A DNA stretch of 64,000 nt from Gilliamella bombicola (GTDB taxonomy: Bacteria; Pseudomonadota; Gammaproteobacteria; Enterobacterales; Orbaceae): the NCBI RefSeq assembly GCF_900094945.1, contig NZ_FMAQ01000003.1, forward strand, positions 162,592 through 226,591. The letters run 5' to 3'. The notes under the pieces were generated by a model. That model had not been told where the DNA came from. It made no database searches and saw only the letters and a list, made by a program, of their open reading frames with translations. Both the position numbers and the translations under genes were made by a program. This document shows, one piece after another, positions 16,969-26,738 of this stretch (position 1 is its first letter; each line of letters begins with the position of its first letter).

Positions 16969-17583
16969 CTATCGCATCCAACGATCTTTTTTGCGACGTC
17001 TAGGTATTATACTTGGCAATACTAACCCTAAAATAAGTCCACCACCAGCAACAAGTCCACCATAGGTAAACCAAGTGGTAATAAGATCACGACGTTTATC
17101 ATCCACTTGATTTAACATCGATTCAATCTGTGAGCCCTGCTCTTTGACTTGCTGTTCTAAGGCTGTATTCTTATTTTGTAGTGTTTCTATTGATTTTTCA
17201 GCCAATTGTAGCTTTTCGATATAGTCGCTCACCAATTTTTGTTGATTTGTTTCGGCATTATCAACTTTGTCTTGATATTCTGCAAGTTTTGCTTCTAGTG
17301 ATGGAAAACGCTCTTTATAGCTCGGTTGCTCACTTAGTTTAGCTGTTTCAATCCAAGCTGTATTACCACTATTAAGTTGAATGCGGGTGTACTTACCATC
17401 TGCGCTTTTTTCAAGTTCAATAACTTTTTCTCCAGCTTTAACAGCATTAGAATACGCATATTGCGAACCCGGGCCACGACGTAAATAAATATCGACATTA
17501 TCAGTCACATATTTGTCTATAGCATAAGTATCAAAAGCCATGGACAAAAACGAAAGTAGCGCAATAATATTTTGTTTTTTCAT
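16969..17583 (-). CDS. ygiM: SH3-domain membrane protein YgiM
   Basis: This 204-residue envelope protein begins at the ATG at 17583, which has GGAAATATA just upstream. A longer start at 17625 is rejected because it places extra residues before a good signal peptide. After the signal peptide (cleaved near DTYA) comes a bacterial SH3 domain (VDIYLRRGPGSQYAYSNAVKAGEKV, about 25-85). A long coiled coil follows (about 95-165, rich in Glu, Gln and Lys) and then one C-terminal membrane helix (YGGLVAGGGLILGLVLPSII) with a basic tail. The TIGR04211 family is found next to cca in E. coli as well. Function is unclear, probably envelope related. Confidence 0.88.
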   Translation of the reverse strand: MKKQNIIALLSFLSMAFDTYAIDKYVTDNVDIYLRRGPGSQYAYSNAVKAGEKVIELEKSADGKYTRIQLNSGNTAWIETAKLSEQPSYKERFPSLEAKLAEYQDKVDNAETNQQKLVSDYIEKLQLAEKSIETLQNKNTALEQQVKEQGSQIESMLNQVDDKRRDLITTWFTYGGLVAGGGLILGLVLPSIIPRRRKKDRWMR

Positions 17584-17625
17584 TATATTTCCAACAATCA
17601 CCCATAAATAGGCACATGATATCAT

Positions 17626-18362
17626 AAATAAACAGCAATTCGCATAGTCATTTTATAATAAATCGTTTTAAACCCTAAAGCGAAATCGGCTACAATATTC
17701 GTAGTATATTGAGGTCTTATTTCACACTATCCTTACGATGAATGTTTTATATTTGTTTTTATCTAAACAAACCAAGCAGACTTTTGCTGACTATGCATTT
17801 TACAAATAAAAAGCACAAGGACTAAACAAAAAGATCCATAATCCCATTGAAGTAAAGCGTGAAACGATATTGGATTTTTGCTATATTATTGATGAATAAC
17901 AGAGTTATCTATTAAATAATTGACCAGCCCAATATAATTTTGAACGACATTAATATGGATTAGTGAATGTTCTCCATGGACGGGATTTATAAGCTCTGTT
18001 TTATGATGTAGTGGGAACCTGTGGTTATCATGGCATAATATCAACCGATATATGTTTAATATCGGTTACCATTAATACGCCCTTTGTCGCTTCTTGAAGT
18101 TTTAATTGCGATGGTTTTTCATCACATTACTGTGAGACTATAAAACCTACTGACAATGGGTCGAAAAATGTAATCATCAGGGATACTTAAGCAATATTAA
18201 AAATAGTGATAATTTTGACTCTAAAAACATGACGCATATCATTCGTTTATTACAAGTAGCACTATTTCAATTTTGCCAAAAGGTCCTGACTCAACTAAAG
18301 CAATACAGATTTTAGTTAATACGCGTGATTACTTATACGATTAATATTACCAAGGTATAGAA
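17626..18362. other. Gene-free stretch with decayed coding remains
   Basis: This 737-bp region has no intact gene. Its right half carries a plausible broken gene (17960-18344). The left half is AT-rich, shows nothing recognisable, and must hold the ygiM promoter. Confidence 0.5.
17960..18344 (+). pseudogene. Broken gene for a cysteine-containing secreted-type protein
   Basis: Three plus-strand frames together read as one degraded protein. One frame reads FYDVVGTCGYHGIISTD through INTPFVAS, a TGA, then FNCDGFSSHYCETIKPTDNG and NVIIRD. A shifted frame continues YLSNIKNSDNFDSKN. A third gives HDAYHSFITSS, SILPKGPDSTKAIQILVN and a stop at 18344. At least one stop and two frameshifts would be needed to reconstruct it. 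The family is not recognised. It lies just upstream of an intact lipoprotein gene in the same direction. The reconstruction was made by eye. Confidence 0.45.
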
Positions 18363-19139
18363 ATGAAACACTTTATTACATATTGTTATTTAATTTTATC
18401 TATTTTCCTTTGCAGTTGCCATTCAACAACAAAACAATTTAAAGCTTTGAATGAAGAACCCATGATAGCTCCATACTCTCGTTATATAAAAAAGCAAGTG
18501 CTTAAAACAGAAGCTAATGGTGAATTAGAAAGTATTGAAACTTATCAATATACAAAATCAGGAAATATATTATCAAGCCATGCCAAATATGCTAATTCAA
18601 ATAATCTTGAAACTGGTTTTGAATTCGATTATAAACATAAAAAATTTAATCATTATAATCATTTATATCGAATTAATATCACTGGTGGGGACTTCATATT
18701 AGATAATAATAATTATGATTTTATTAAATTATCGGGAGTCAACGATGGTACTATTTTCGAGAATGACTTTAAATACAATCAAATAAATACTTTTAAAGAT
18801 GGCAAAATTATTCTTTCTGTTACAGAAGTTGGTAAACTAAAAACTGAAACTAAAATGCATTGGCAAGATTTTCAACTCATAAAGTTGGAAAGACAAATTT
18901 TAAAAAATGACAAATTAAAAATTTATACCCAGTTTAATTATTCATATAACTTAAAAAAACAAATAATAAAATTAGAAATGTATTCAATTTTGCCAGATAA
19001 AAAAATTGTTAGTTCGGAAACGACTTTTGGTGAGTACAACAATTATGGTGATTGGACTAAAGCCATCACATTTAGAAAAAATCAAGGTTCACAAGGAACT
19101 GGAACTGTAATAACAACAAGAGAAATCGAATATTGGTAA
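18363..19139 (+). CDS. Putative lipoprotein, unknown function
   Basis: I do not recognise this 258-residue protein. It begins with a lipoprotein-type signal (MKHFITYCYLILSIFLCSC), in which the Cys at about 19 would be the acylation site. The rest is very rich in Lys, Asn and Tyr. Tyr-containing strands such as YQYTKSG, FDYKHKKF and FNYSY recall the repeated strands of YD/RHS-like or MORN-like beta proteins, but no clear repeat can be aligned. AAGG lies 7 bases before the ATG. It follows a broken gene and has even lower GC than its neighbours, so it may be of foreign origin. Confidence 0.6.
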   Translation: MKHFITYCYLILSIFLCSCHSTTKQFKALNEEPMIAPYSRYIKKQVLKTEANGELESIETYQYTKSGNILSSHAKYANSNNLETGFEFDYKHKKFNHYNHLYRINITGGDFILDNNNYDFIKLSGVNDGTIFENDFKYNQINTFKDGKIILSVTEVGKLKTETKMHWQDFQLIKLERQILKNDKLKIYTQFNYSYNLKKQIIKLEMYSILPDKKIVSSETTFGEYNNYGDWTKAITFRKNQGSQGTGTVITTREIEYW

Positions 19140-19259
19140 TTGTAAAAAAACAATTCAACATTCCATAATTTATTAAAAGTGTAAATGCTTATACAATTAC
19201 TTAGAAAATTCAAGGAATAAAAACAGGCAATCTATTATTGATTGCTCATTTTTAGTTAT

Positions 19260-22200
19260 TTAATCGTGTTTTTTATACGACATTTCACCATCAAATAGCT
19301 TATCAAGATCTTCAATAAATGCTTGTTCAGGTAGATGGTAGAAAATGCCATGTTCGGGCATACCTCGCAAAAAGAGATAATAGACACCTCCAAAATGCGT
19401 TTGGTATTGATAATTTAATAAACGACTTTTTAAAAAACGATGTAATGCTAAACAATAAAGTTGATATTGCAAGTCATAGCGGTGCTCGCACATTACTTTT
19501 TCTAGTGCTTTTGGGGTATAAGAGTCAACACTCTCACCTAGCCAATTTGATTTATAATCAACTATATAATATTTACCTTCAAATTCAAAGACTAAATCAA
19601 TAAATCCTTTTAACATGCCTTGTACGGAGTCAAAATCTAACTCAGGGCATAATTTTGATAAAGAATCATATTGTTTACATAAGCTATCCAATTGCTGACT
19701 AGTAACAGTTTTTCGTATCGGGAGGTAAAATTGTAATTCGTTAATGCACTTCCCTTTTAGCACTTGTGATAATATTAAATTCGGCTCATGCAATTGAGTC
19801 GAAAGTATTTGTTGCATCCAATTTTTTATTACACCACTCCATACTAAATCTAAATTGAGTTTTTTTATCATTTTCTCAGAGAGTTCATCAAAGTTATCTG
19901 ACATGATATTTTCCATCATGCTATGCATCAATGTACCGACATATGCACCTTTAGGAAAATGATGAATATCGTATGGTAAATCTTTTGGTTCAACGTTGTC
20001 AGATTCGAGTGTAGATTCATCCCAATCGTTAATAATATCGGAATTATAAGCCAATACAATATGATTATTTTTTTGCAATTCTGTATAACTTGTGACTCGC
20101 CAACTGTTTGATATCTTACGTGTAAATGCGTTAGCCGATAATAATTGATTTGGTAAAATTGAGGGAAAATATTGTTTGTTCTCTATCGGCAATTGGACAT
20201 CAACTAGATGAGCCATATTGGCAATTGTTCTTAAATCGCCTTTTAATAAATGATTAATAGCCGATCTGTTTTTTTTCAAAGAGGCAAGCCCAATACTACA
20301 ATGATAAACCGAACGCGTCATTGCAACATATAATAGCCGCAAATCTTCAGCAAGGCGTTCATCTTCTATTTGTTGCTTAATTTCGTTAGTTAATAACCAT
20401 GCATAAGTTGGTTGATAGTCATTGTCTTTATCGTGATAAAATTGGCTGTCAGACACACGATACATCGAAATAAACGGCAACCAAACAATTGGGAATTCCA
20501 ACCCTTTGGATTTATGAATGGTAATTATTTTGACAAGATTTTCGTCACTTTCAAGCCGTTGCTGATGATTTTCCAGATTCGGATCTGGACTAACTATTTG
20601 TTTCGTCAACCAACGAATTAAGGCATGGGGACTATCTAACTCATAAGAAGCATCTTGGAGTAATTCACCTAAATGCATTAAGTTAGTTAATGTTCTCTCA
20701 CCGTCTTGGCGAGCTAAGATATTTTCAGCTAAATGACGTTTTTTCATCATTCTGCGTAACATCACTAATACACCATAGTATTGCCAAATTGCTTGATATT
20801 GTTTGAATTCTTCGACTAAGTTCTCCCATTTATCTTGATCATCGCTGATTTGCTCAAGCTCAGTCATCGTTTGCCCCAAGAGCGAGGTCATTAATGCTAA
20901 TCTTAGTTTTGTTTCATTTTCAGGCATCAAGACTGCTTGTAATAGGTTCAATACCTCTTTTGCTTCAATTGAAGAAAAGACACTACTATGGTTTGATAAA
21001 TAAACACTTTTAACGCCACAATTGGCCAATTTTTGCTGAATAATGCTAGCTTCTCGCCCTGTGCGTACTAGGATCGCAATATCAGCAGTAGTTACAGGAC
21101 GTTGTTCTTTTTCGTTATCAATTAATAGTGAGGAGTTAGATAATAAAGTCACAATTTGGTTAGCACAACAGCTAGCTATGAGTTCTTGATAACTATCATT
21201 TGTTACAATATCATCAGGCAATAAATAAGCAGCTAATGCAGCAACTTCTTGGTTATTAATTTGTAAAGATTTTTGCTGATTTCGTTTTGCCGCATCCATA
21301 GGTAAGAAAGGAATATCTTTAAATATAAATGGATTATCATTATTAGCAAATAATTGGTTAACAGCTTTAACCATCGAAGCAGATGAACGATGGTTTACAT
21401 CCATAGTAAAATAATTTTCTCCCGTTGATTGCTTGGCTTTTAAATAAGTGAATATATCAGCGCCTCGAAAGCTATAAATTGCTTGTTTTGGATCACCAAT
21501 AAACAGCAAACCTTGTTCAGAGTGTGGGTTGCCATAAATACGGTTAAAAATTTGATACTGTGCAGGATCGGTATCTTGAAATTCATCAATCAAGGCTACA
21601 CGGTATTTTGAAGCTATACTTTTCGCTAATCGTTCGCCTGATTTTGCTTGTAATGCTCGGTTAAGTTGCCAAATAAGATCATCAAAGCTCATTTTTCCTT
21701 GTTTGATTTTTTCATTATAGATCCCTTTTTGAATCACGCTAACAATATCTATTAAGATTTGGCTGCGTAAATTCAATGGCTGTTGATATAGGTTGTCAAT
21801 TTGTTCAAAAACAAAATGACATGGAGCAACCTTTCCTTCTTTCGTTTTTTCAATTAAAACTGATTGCTTAAATTTTTCAAGCTCGCTTGGTAATTCAAAC
21901 GTTAGCGTTGGATTACTAGCCCATTTAGATACTTTATTTATCCAATTGGGCAAATATCGACTGCTATAAGATTGTTTACTGACTCCTGATTGGATGATGA
22001 TATCAACTAATTCATCAGTCGATGCTAACCAAGACTGTTTAATATCTTCAATCTTTTGATAATTTTGTTGGTAAAATTCCTCAATTGTTACACTGATATC
22101 TGAGTTTACCTTGGTATTATCGTTAAGACTTAGACCTAAATATGGGTTAATATCTTTCAATAATGAGGTTGGATCTTGCCATGTATTAAGTACTAAATGA

Positions 22201-22742
22201 GCAAGTGGTTTATCAAGTGGCGTAAAATAGTGCCGCCAAAAATCTTGTACCACTCGCAATTTTAGTTGATTCTCATCAGAAATAAGCGTTTGTTCAAATA
22301 AAACGCCAGATTCGAAAGCATGACTAGTGAGTATTCGCTGACAAAAACTATGTATAGTATAAATTGCTGCATCATCCATTGATTGTTGAGCTACAGTAAG
22401 TTGTTGTACAGCCAACTTGCGATCAACAATTAAATCAATTAATTGTTGATAAATAGGATCTTGATGTTGTCCTTTTAGCAACCCAATTCGCAATTCTTGA
22501 ATATTTTGTCTTATCCGCGAGCGTAATTCTTGAGTTGCCGCTTTAGTAAAGGTAACGACTAGAATTTCATTTACTTCTAAAGGTATTGGATGACTATTTT
22601 GGCCAATACCAAGCAATAACCTTAAGTAAATGAAGGCAAGCGAATAAGTTTTACCTGTTCCAGCTGACGCTTCAATCAAAGTTCGACCAGTTAAAGGTAA
22701 ATCAAAAAGATTAAGTTTTTTTACTCTGCTTGATGAAACCAT
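19260..22742 (-). CDS. recB: Exonuclease V beta subunit RecB
   Basis: RecB is the 3'-5' helicase and the only nuclease subunit of RecBCD, which resects double-strand breaks. It has 1160 residues, near E. coli's 1180. The Walker A motif ASAGTGKT is at about 25-32. LIDEFQDTDPAQY (helicase motif II) and GDPKQAIYSFRGAD follow, then TIHKSKGLEFPIVWLP and LLYVAMTRS (motifs V and VI). The C-terminal nuclease has GFIDLVFEF and IVDYKSNW. Its start overlaps the end of sixA by 22 bases. recC and recD are not beside it, unlike the E. coli recC-ptrA-recB-recD cluster. Confidence 0.97.
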   Translation of the reverse strand: MVSSSRVKKLNLFDLPLTGRTLIEASAGTGKTYSLAFIYLRLLLGIGQNSHPIPLEVNEILVVTFTKAATQELRSRIRQNIQELRIGLLKGQHQDPIYQQLIDLIVDRKLAVQQLTVAQQSMDDAAIYTIHSFCQRILTSHAFESGVLFEQTLISDENQLKLRVVQDFWRHYFTPLDKPLAHLVLNTWQDPTSLLKDINPYLGLSLNDNTKVNSDISVTIEEFYQQNYQKIEDIKQSWLASTDELVDIIIQSGVSKQSYSSRYLPNWINKVSKWASNPTLTFELPSELEKFKQSVLIEKTKEGKVAPCHFVFEQIDNLYQQPLNLRSQILIDIVSVIQKGIYNEKIKQGKMSFDDLIWQLNRALQAKSGERLAKSIASKYRVALIDEFQDTDPAQYQIFNRIYGNPHSEQGLLFIGDPKQAIYSFRGADIFTYLKAKQSTGENYFTMDVNHRSSASMVKAVNQLFANNDNPFIFKDIPFLPMDAAKRNQQKSLQINNQEVAALAAYLLPDDIVTNDSYQELIASCCANQIVTLLSNSSLLIDNEKEQRPVTTADIAILVRTGREASIIQQKLANCGVKSVYLSNHSSVFSSIEAKEVLNLLQAVLMPENETKLRLALMTSLLGQTMTELEQISDDQDKWENLVEEFKQYQAIWQYYGVLVMLRRMMKKRHLAENILARQDGERTLTNLMHLGELLQDASYELDSPHALIRWLTKQIVSPDPNLENHQQRLESDENLVKIITIHKSKGLEFPIVWLPFISMYRVSDSQFYHDKDNDYQPTYAWLLTNEIKQQIEDERLAEDLRLLYVAMTRSVYHCSIGLASLKKNRSAINHLLKGDLRTIANMAHLVDVQLPIENKQYFPSILPNQLLSANAFTRKISNSWRVTSYTELQKNNHIVLAYNSDIINDWDESTLESDNVEPKDLPYDIHHFPKGAYVGTLMHSMMENIMSDNFDELSEKMIKKLNLDLVWSGVIKNWMQQILSTQLHEPNLILSQVLKGKCINELQFYLPIRKTVTSQQLDSLCKQYDSLSKLCPELDFDSVQGMLKGFIDLVFEFEGKYYIVDYKSNWLGESVDSYTPKALEKVMCEHRYDLQYQLYCLALHRFLKSRLLNYQYQTHFGGVYYLFLRGMPEHGIFYHLPEQAFIEDLDKLFDGEMSYKKHD

Positions 22743-23179
22743 TCAAATTTCCCTGCAGAGTTGGGCGATAAACTAATACAAGCAATTGCAGCAGTAGGAA
22801 ACATAGGAGGAGAAACATGCGGACACAGTTCATTAACTAAATAGCCTACTAAGGGCAAATGTGATACCACAATCACATTTTCAACATCATCATTTAATAA
22901 CACCGTTAATATATCGGCAACATGAGATGGGCTACCGCCAGGCACTAAAAACGAATGAGTTTCAATACTTGCAACACTAACATGTGATGATAATTCGGTT
23001 AATGTTTGTTGAGCTCGTAGGTAAGGACTCACTAAACCACAATCAAATTGGTAGTTTTGCTGTTTAAGCCATATTCCCGCTTGATTTGACTGCTCAATAC
23101 CATAATTCGTTAACGTGCGGCTTGAATCCGATGAAGCTGAAAATCCGGCTTCACCGTGTCTCATAATGCAAACTTTCAT
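22721..23179 (-). CDS. sixA: Phosphohistidine phosphatase SixA
   Basis: SixA removes phosphate from histidine in phosphotransfer proteins; in E. coli these include ArcB and a nitrogen-PTS component. It has 152 residues, close to E. coli (161). The phosphohistidine box MRHGEA is at about 6-11, SPYLRAQQT carries the second arginine near 53-61, and VVSHLPLVG supplies the second catalytic His near 104. The last 22 bases overlap the start of recB in another frame, so the two are translated from one transcript. Confidence 0.95.
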   Translation of the reverse strand: MKVCIMRHGEAGFSASSDSSRTLTNYGIEQSNQAGIWLKQQNYQFDCGLVSPYLRAQQTLTELSSHVSVASIETHSFLVPGGSPSHVADILTVLLNDDVENVIVVSHLPLVGYLVNELCPHVSPPMFPTAAIACISLSPNSAGKFEWFHQAE

Positions 23180-23189
23180 AAATGTTTAA

Positions 23190-23486
23190 TTAGCGTAATT
23201 TTAATTGGAAAATCATGCATTCAGCACCGCAACAAAAAGTGAAGTTAGCAGTTAATTTAAAACCATTGTTCACCTTTTCAATCCGGCTTGTGATTTCACA
23301 TGGTTCAGTTGCAACATCTTCGGCTGCCTGAGTCAATAAAACTAATTTTGCCTGAGCTTCCGATTCTGTTACAAAAATGTGTTCATACTCTGCGCTACAA
23401 TCTTCGTTGTCAATGATTGTGCCAACATCCACACAACAACACGCTGCAGTTTCGTTTGCTTTACATTTGTTTAAAGAATCTGTCAT
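23190..23486 (-). CDS. yfcZ: YfcZ/YiiS family protein (DUF406)
   Basis: The protein has 98 residues from the ATG at 23486, which has GAGG exactly 6 bases upstream. A longer start at 23537 is rejected. The N-terminal ACCCVDVGTIIDNEDC cysteine cluster, the TEPCEITSRI segment and the closing FTFCCGAECMIFQLKLR match E. coli YfcZ along the whole length. The function of this small cytosolic family is unknown. The cysteines suggest metal or redox binding, which is inference. sixA begins 10 bases after its stop. Confidence 0.92.
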   Translation of the reverse strand: MTDSLNKCKANETAACCCVDVGTIIDNEDCSAEYEHIFVTESEAQAKLVLLTQAAEDVATEPCEITSRIEKVNNGFKLTANFTFCCGAECMIFQLKLR

Positions 23487-23693
23487 GCTATACCTCAATT
23501 TACCTGTTAATATTGCTAACAGTATACTCTTAATCATAACTTAGGGCAAAATGCTAACGCTTTTTTATTGCAGTTAAAGTGATGCAATTAAAATCCTTTA
23601 TTTTTGAATAACTACAAGTTAAATAAAACCAATATTTGATTAGCATTGATTATATGACGCTAGTGCAAGGAACTGTAATAATACGTATGAAAT

Positions 23694-23727
23694 GAATAAA
23701 AAAACCTTTGCCACTTGGGCAAAGGTT
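23694..23727 (-). terminator. Terminator of deaD
   Basis: AACCTTTGCC and GGCAAAGGTT (23703-23712 and 23718-23727) form a 10-bp stem with a 5-base loop. On the minus strand it is followed by seven T residues, making a strong intrinsic terminator about 8 bp after the deaD stop. Confidence 0.92.
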
Positions 23728-23734
23728 AGTCAAA

Positions 23735-25501
23735 CTAAAATTTAGGTGCTGAAGGGCGACCGCGTTTTTTAGCGCCCCCTTTATCTGATGCATCAAATTT
23801 GTTGCTTTTACGCCCTCGCTTAGCATCAGAGGCCGCTCCGCTAACAAGACTCATTTTCATTGGCTGATTAAGCACTCTTACTTTTTCAAAGTGTTTTAAT
23901 ATGTCTTTTGGCATCCCTTTTGGCAATTCAACAGTAGAGTAAGTCTCATAAAGCTTAATATTACCAATATAACGACTACTAATATCTGCTTCATTTGCAA
24001 TAGCGCCAACGATATGACGAACTTCTACACCATTTTCTTTACCAATTTCGATACGATACATATCCATGTCGCCTACATCACGACGTTCACGACGTTTTGG
24101 CGTTTCACGGTTATCCCCGCGTAAACGACGTTCTCCTCCACGACCATCAAAATCACGGGTATCTCGTGATGGTTTAAATACCGGATCAGGTGGAAGAATG
24201 AGTGGACGTTCGCCTTGAGCTAATTTTAATAATGCTGTTGCTAATGTTTCCAGATCAGTACCACTATCAGCCTGTATTTGTGATAATAAGGTTTGATATT
24301 GTTCTAAATCACTACTTTCTAATTGTTTCTGAACTTGCTGAGTAAACTTAGCTAAACGGCGTTTTTCAAGTAATTCTTTTGATGGTAATCCAACTTCTGG
24401 AATTGGTTTTTTAATGGTTTGCTCAATATTTTTAAGCAAACGACGTTCACGACTATCAACAAATAAAATAGCACGACCAGCACGTCCTGCTCGCCCTGTA
24501 CGCCCAATACGGTGAACATAAGATTCAGAATCCAATGTAATGTCATAGTTAATCACTAAGCTAATACGTTCAACATCTAAACCACGAGCCGCAACATCTG
24601 TTGCAATTAAAATATCTAAACGACCATTACGTAAACGATCTAATGTCTGTTCACGCAATTGTTGTGTCATATCGCCATTTAATGCAGCACAACTATAACC
24701 ATGTTTTTCAAGTACTTCTGCCACATCTAAAGTAGCCGATTTTGTTCTAACAAAAATAATGGCAGCATCAAAATCTTCTGCTTCTAAAAAGCGAACAATT
24801 GCTTCGTTTTTACGCATACCGCGAACAAGCCAATAACTTTGGTCAATATCAGGCGCCGTTTGATTAGTACCTTTAATTTGAACTTCTTTCGGATTGTGCA
24901 TAAATCGTTTAGTAATACGACGAATCGGTGCTGGCATCGTTGCCGAAAATAACGCTGTTTGGTGATTTTCAGGAATGGTTGCCATGATGCTTTCAACATC
25001 ATCAATAAAGCCCATTCTTAACATTTCGTCAGCTTCATCAAGCACTAAACCTTTCAAATTGGAAAGATCCAATGTTTTACGATTTAAGTGATCAAGCAAA
25101 CGCCCTGGTGTACCAACAACAATTTGTGGTCCTTGTTTTAAAGCACGTAATTGCACGTCATAACGCTGACCGCCATATAAAGCTAGTACTTTTATCCCTT
25201 TCATATATTTTGAATATTCAGAACAAGCATCTGCAACTTGCATAGCCAATTCACGCGTTGGTGCTAGAACTAAAAGTTGTGGCGCTTTTAAGTTTGCATC
25301 AATATTCATTAAAAAAGGGATTGAAAAAGCAGCAGTTTTACCGCTACCCGTTTGTGCCATTCCCAATACATCGTTACCCTTTAATAATAAAGGAATACAC
25401 TCTGATTGGATTGGTGATGGCTTGCTAAAACCAAGATCATTTAATGCGTTAAGAATATCCTCGGATAAACCAAGATCAATAAAAGAAACTTCTGTTGTCA
25501 T
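23735..25501 (-). CDS. deaD: DEAD-box RNA helicase DeaD (CsdA)
   Basis: DeaD is a cold-inducible ATP-dependent RNA helicase active in 50S assembly and mRNA decay. It has 588 residues. The Q motif is at about 10-32, AQTGSGKT at about 49-56, PTRELA, then DEAD near 157-160, SAT, and the C-terminal helicase domain with [10 protein letters not shown] and [11 protein letters not shown]. The CsdA-type RNA-binding domain at about 470-545 ([27 protein letters not shown]) and a basic tail (KRGRKSNK) complete it. nlpI, pnp and rpsO lie upstream in the same direction, as in E. coli. Confidence 0.97.
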   Translation of the reverse strand: MTTEVSFIDLGLSEDILNALNDLGFSKPSPIQSECIPLLLKGNDVLGMAQTGSGKTAAFSIPFLMNIDANLKAPQLLVLAPTRELAMQVADACSEYSKYMKGIKVLALYGGQRYDVQLRALKQGPQIVVGTPGRLLDHLNRKTLDLSNLKGLVLDEADEMLRMGFIDDVESIMATIPENHQTALFSATMPAPIRRITKRFMHNPKEVQIKGTNQTAPDIDQSYWLVRGMRKNEAIVRFLEAEDFDAAIIFVRTKSATLDVAEVLEKHGYSCAALNGDMTQQLREQTLDRLRNGRLDILIATDVAARGLDVERISLVINYDITLDSESYVHRIGRTGRAGRAGRAILFVDSRERRLLKNIEQTIKKPIPEVGLPSKELLEKRRLAKFTQQVQKQLESSDLEQYQTLLSQIQADSGTDLETLATALLKLAQGERPLILPPDPVFKPSRDTRDFDGRGGERRLRGDNRETPKRRERRDVGDMDMYRIEIGKENGVEVRHIVGAIANEADISSRYIGNIKLYETYSTVELPKGMPKDILKHFEKVRVLNQPMKMSLVSGAASDAKRGRKSNKFDASDKGGAKKRGRPSAPKF

Positions 25502-25851
25502 GTAAACTCGCTTATAAATTTTGAATATATAAACTTGCTTATTTAGTTAACAAAAAGATTGATGATTATTAACTAACACCAATTTTAATATATCTTGTTT
25601 TTGCTAAACCAAATAAAGAAAGCAAATATAAATTTATGCCAGCTCACTAAATTGAAAATTTACAACTCACCCCAATAACTAACTGCCAATATTATCCCAA
25701 CAATTATCCGATATAAAACAACATAAATTTTAAGATAATTGATATAACTAAGATAAAGCTAACTACATTATCAAATATTGAGAATATATTATTGGCAAAT
25801 CAGAACTACGCTATAACAATATTTTCACTTTTAAAACTGGCATGACCCTTG
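25502..25851. other. Long AT-rich leader between nlpI and deaD
   Basis: No gene is visible in these 350 bp. The length fits the long 5' untranslated region that cold-inducible deaD has in E. coli. I could not identify a specific promoter or cold-shock box. Confidence 0.4.
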
Positions 25852-26712
25852 TTACTTTTCTTTTTCTTCAAGTAACTTTATTTCATAGAGTGCCTGTTGA
25901 TGTTCAACATAGTTATAAATATTATTAGCTAAAGCATATTTAAATAACATTTTGGCACGCTCATTGTCACCTTTACTTTGATAATACTTACCTAAGTAAA
26001 AGTAGGCTTCACAAAGGCGCTCGGCTAACTGCCGATTATTTTCAACACCCTGTTGAAGGTTCTGCATTAATCTAGACTCGTTTATTTTACCTAGATAAAA
26101 TGCAATAATATTACCACTATAAACCGTTTTATCATTAATCAAATCATAACGTTTTTGTAGCTCATTTTGGGCAGCTTTATTATCATTTTCTTTTTCAATC
26201 AGATAAAGCCATAAAATTCTGATGGGTTCGTTCACATCATATTGATAAAACTGTAGTGCATCACGCTCTGCAGCTTGATAATGCCCTGTGCGATATAATG
26301 TAATTGCACGATTTAAGTAAGCATAAGCATAAGTAGGATCAAGCTCTAAGGTCGTATTAAACGATGTTAAAGCTTCATCAAAATTACCTTCTCTGAGAGC
26401 ATAAGTTCCCAAAAAATTATAAACATCTGGAATTTCTGGATTAAAATTTAACAAATAAGAAAAATCACTTTGTGCAAAGGCTTTAAAACCTAATGAATCG
26501 TAAACAATACCACGCTCAAAGATAAGTTGCATTCGCGTTACAGTATCAAGATCTTTTCGTGATAACTGTTGGCTGATCTGAGCAATTTTTAATTCGTCAT
26601 CATATGAAACTTGCTCAGGAACAGCCAGCAAAGGCTGGGAGTTAGAACAACCCGACAAAAGAATAACGGCTAGCAAAGAGCAGTATACAGTTCTCAGGTT
26701 GAATAATCCCAC
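25852..26712 (-). CDS. nlpI: Lipoprotein NlpI
   Basis: NlpI is an outer-membrane TPR lipoprotein that acts as an adaptor for peptidoglycan endopeptidases and for the Prc protease. It has 286 residues and starts with GTG at 26712, supported by AGGGGG about 6 bases upstream. The lipobox LLSGC puts the acylated Cys near residue 22. TPR helices follow (for example PDVYNFLGTYALREGNFDEALTSF and AYLNRAITLYRTGHYQAAERD). Its partner protease Prc is encoded at 33863-35944. It lies between pnp and deaD as in E. coli. Confidence 0.95.
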   Translation of the reverse strand: MGLFNLRTVYCSLLAVILLSGCSNSQPLLAVPEQVSYDDELKIAQISQQLSRKDLDTVTRMQLIFERGIVYDSLGFKAFAQSDFSYLLNFNPEIPDVYNFLGTYALREGNFDEALTSFNTTLELDPTYAYAYLNRAITLYRTGHYQAAERDALQFYQYDVNEPIRILWLYLIEKENDNKAAQNELQKRYDLINDKTVYSGNIIAFYLGKINESRLMQNLQQGVENNRQLAERLCEAYFYLGKYYQSKGDNERAKMLFKYALANNIYNYVEHQQALYEIKLLEEKEK

Positions 26713-26738
26713 TTTTATCCCCCTAGTGAATAATACTT

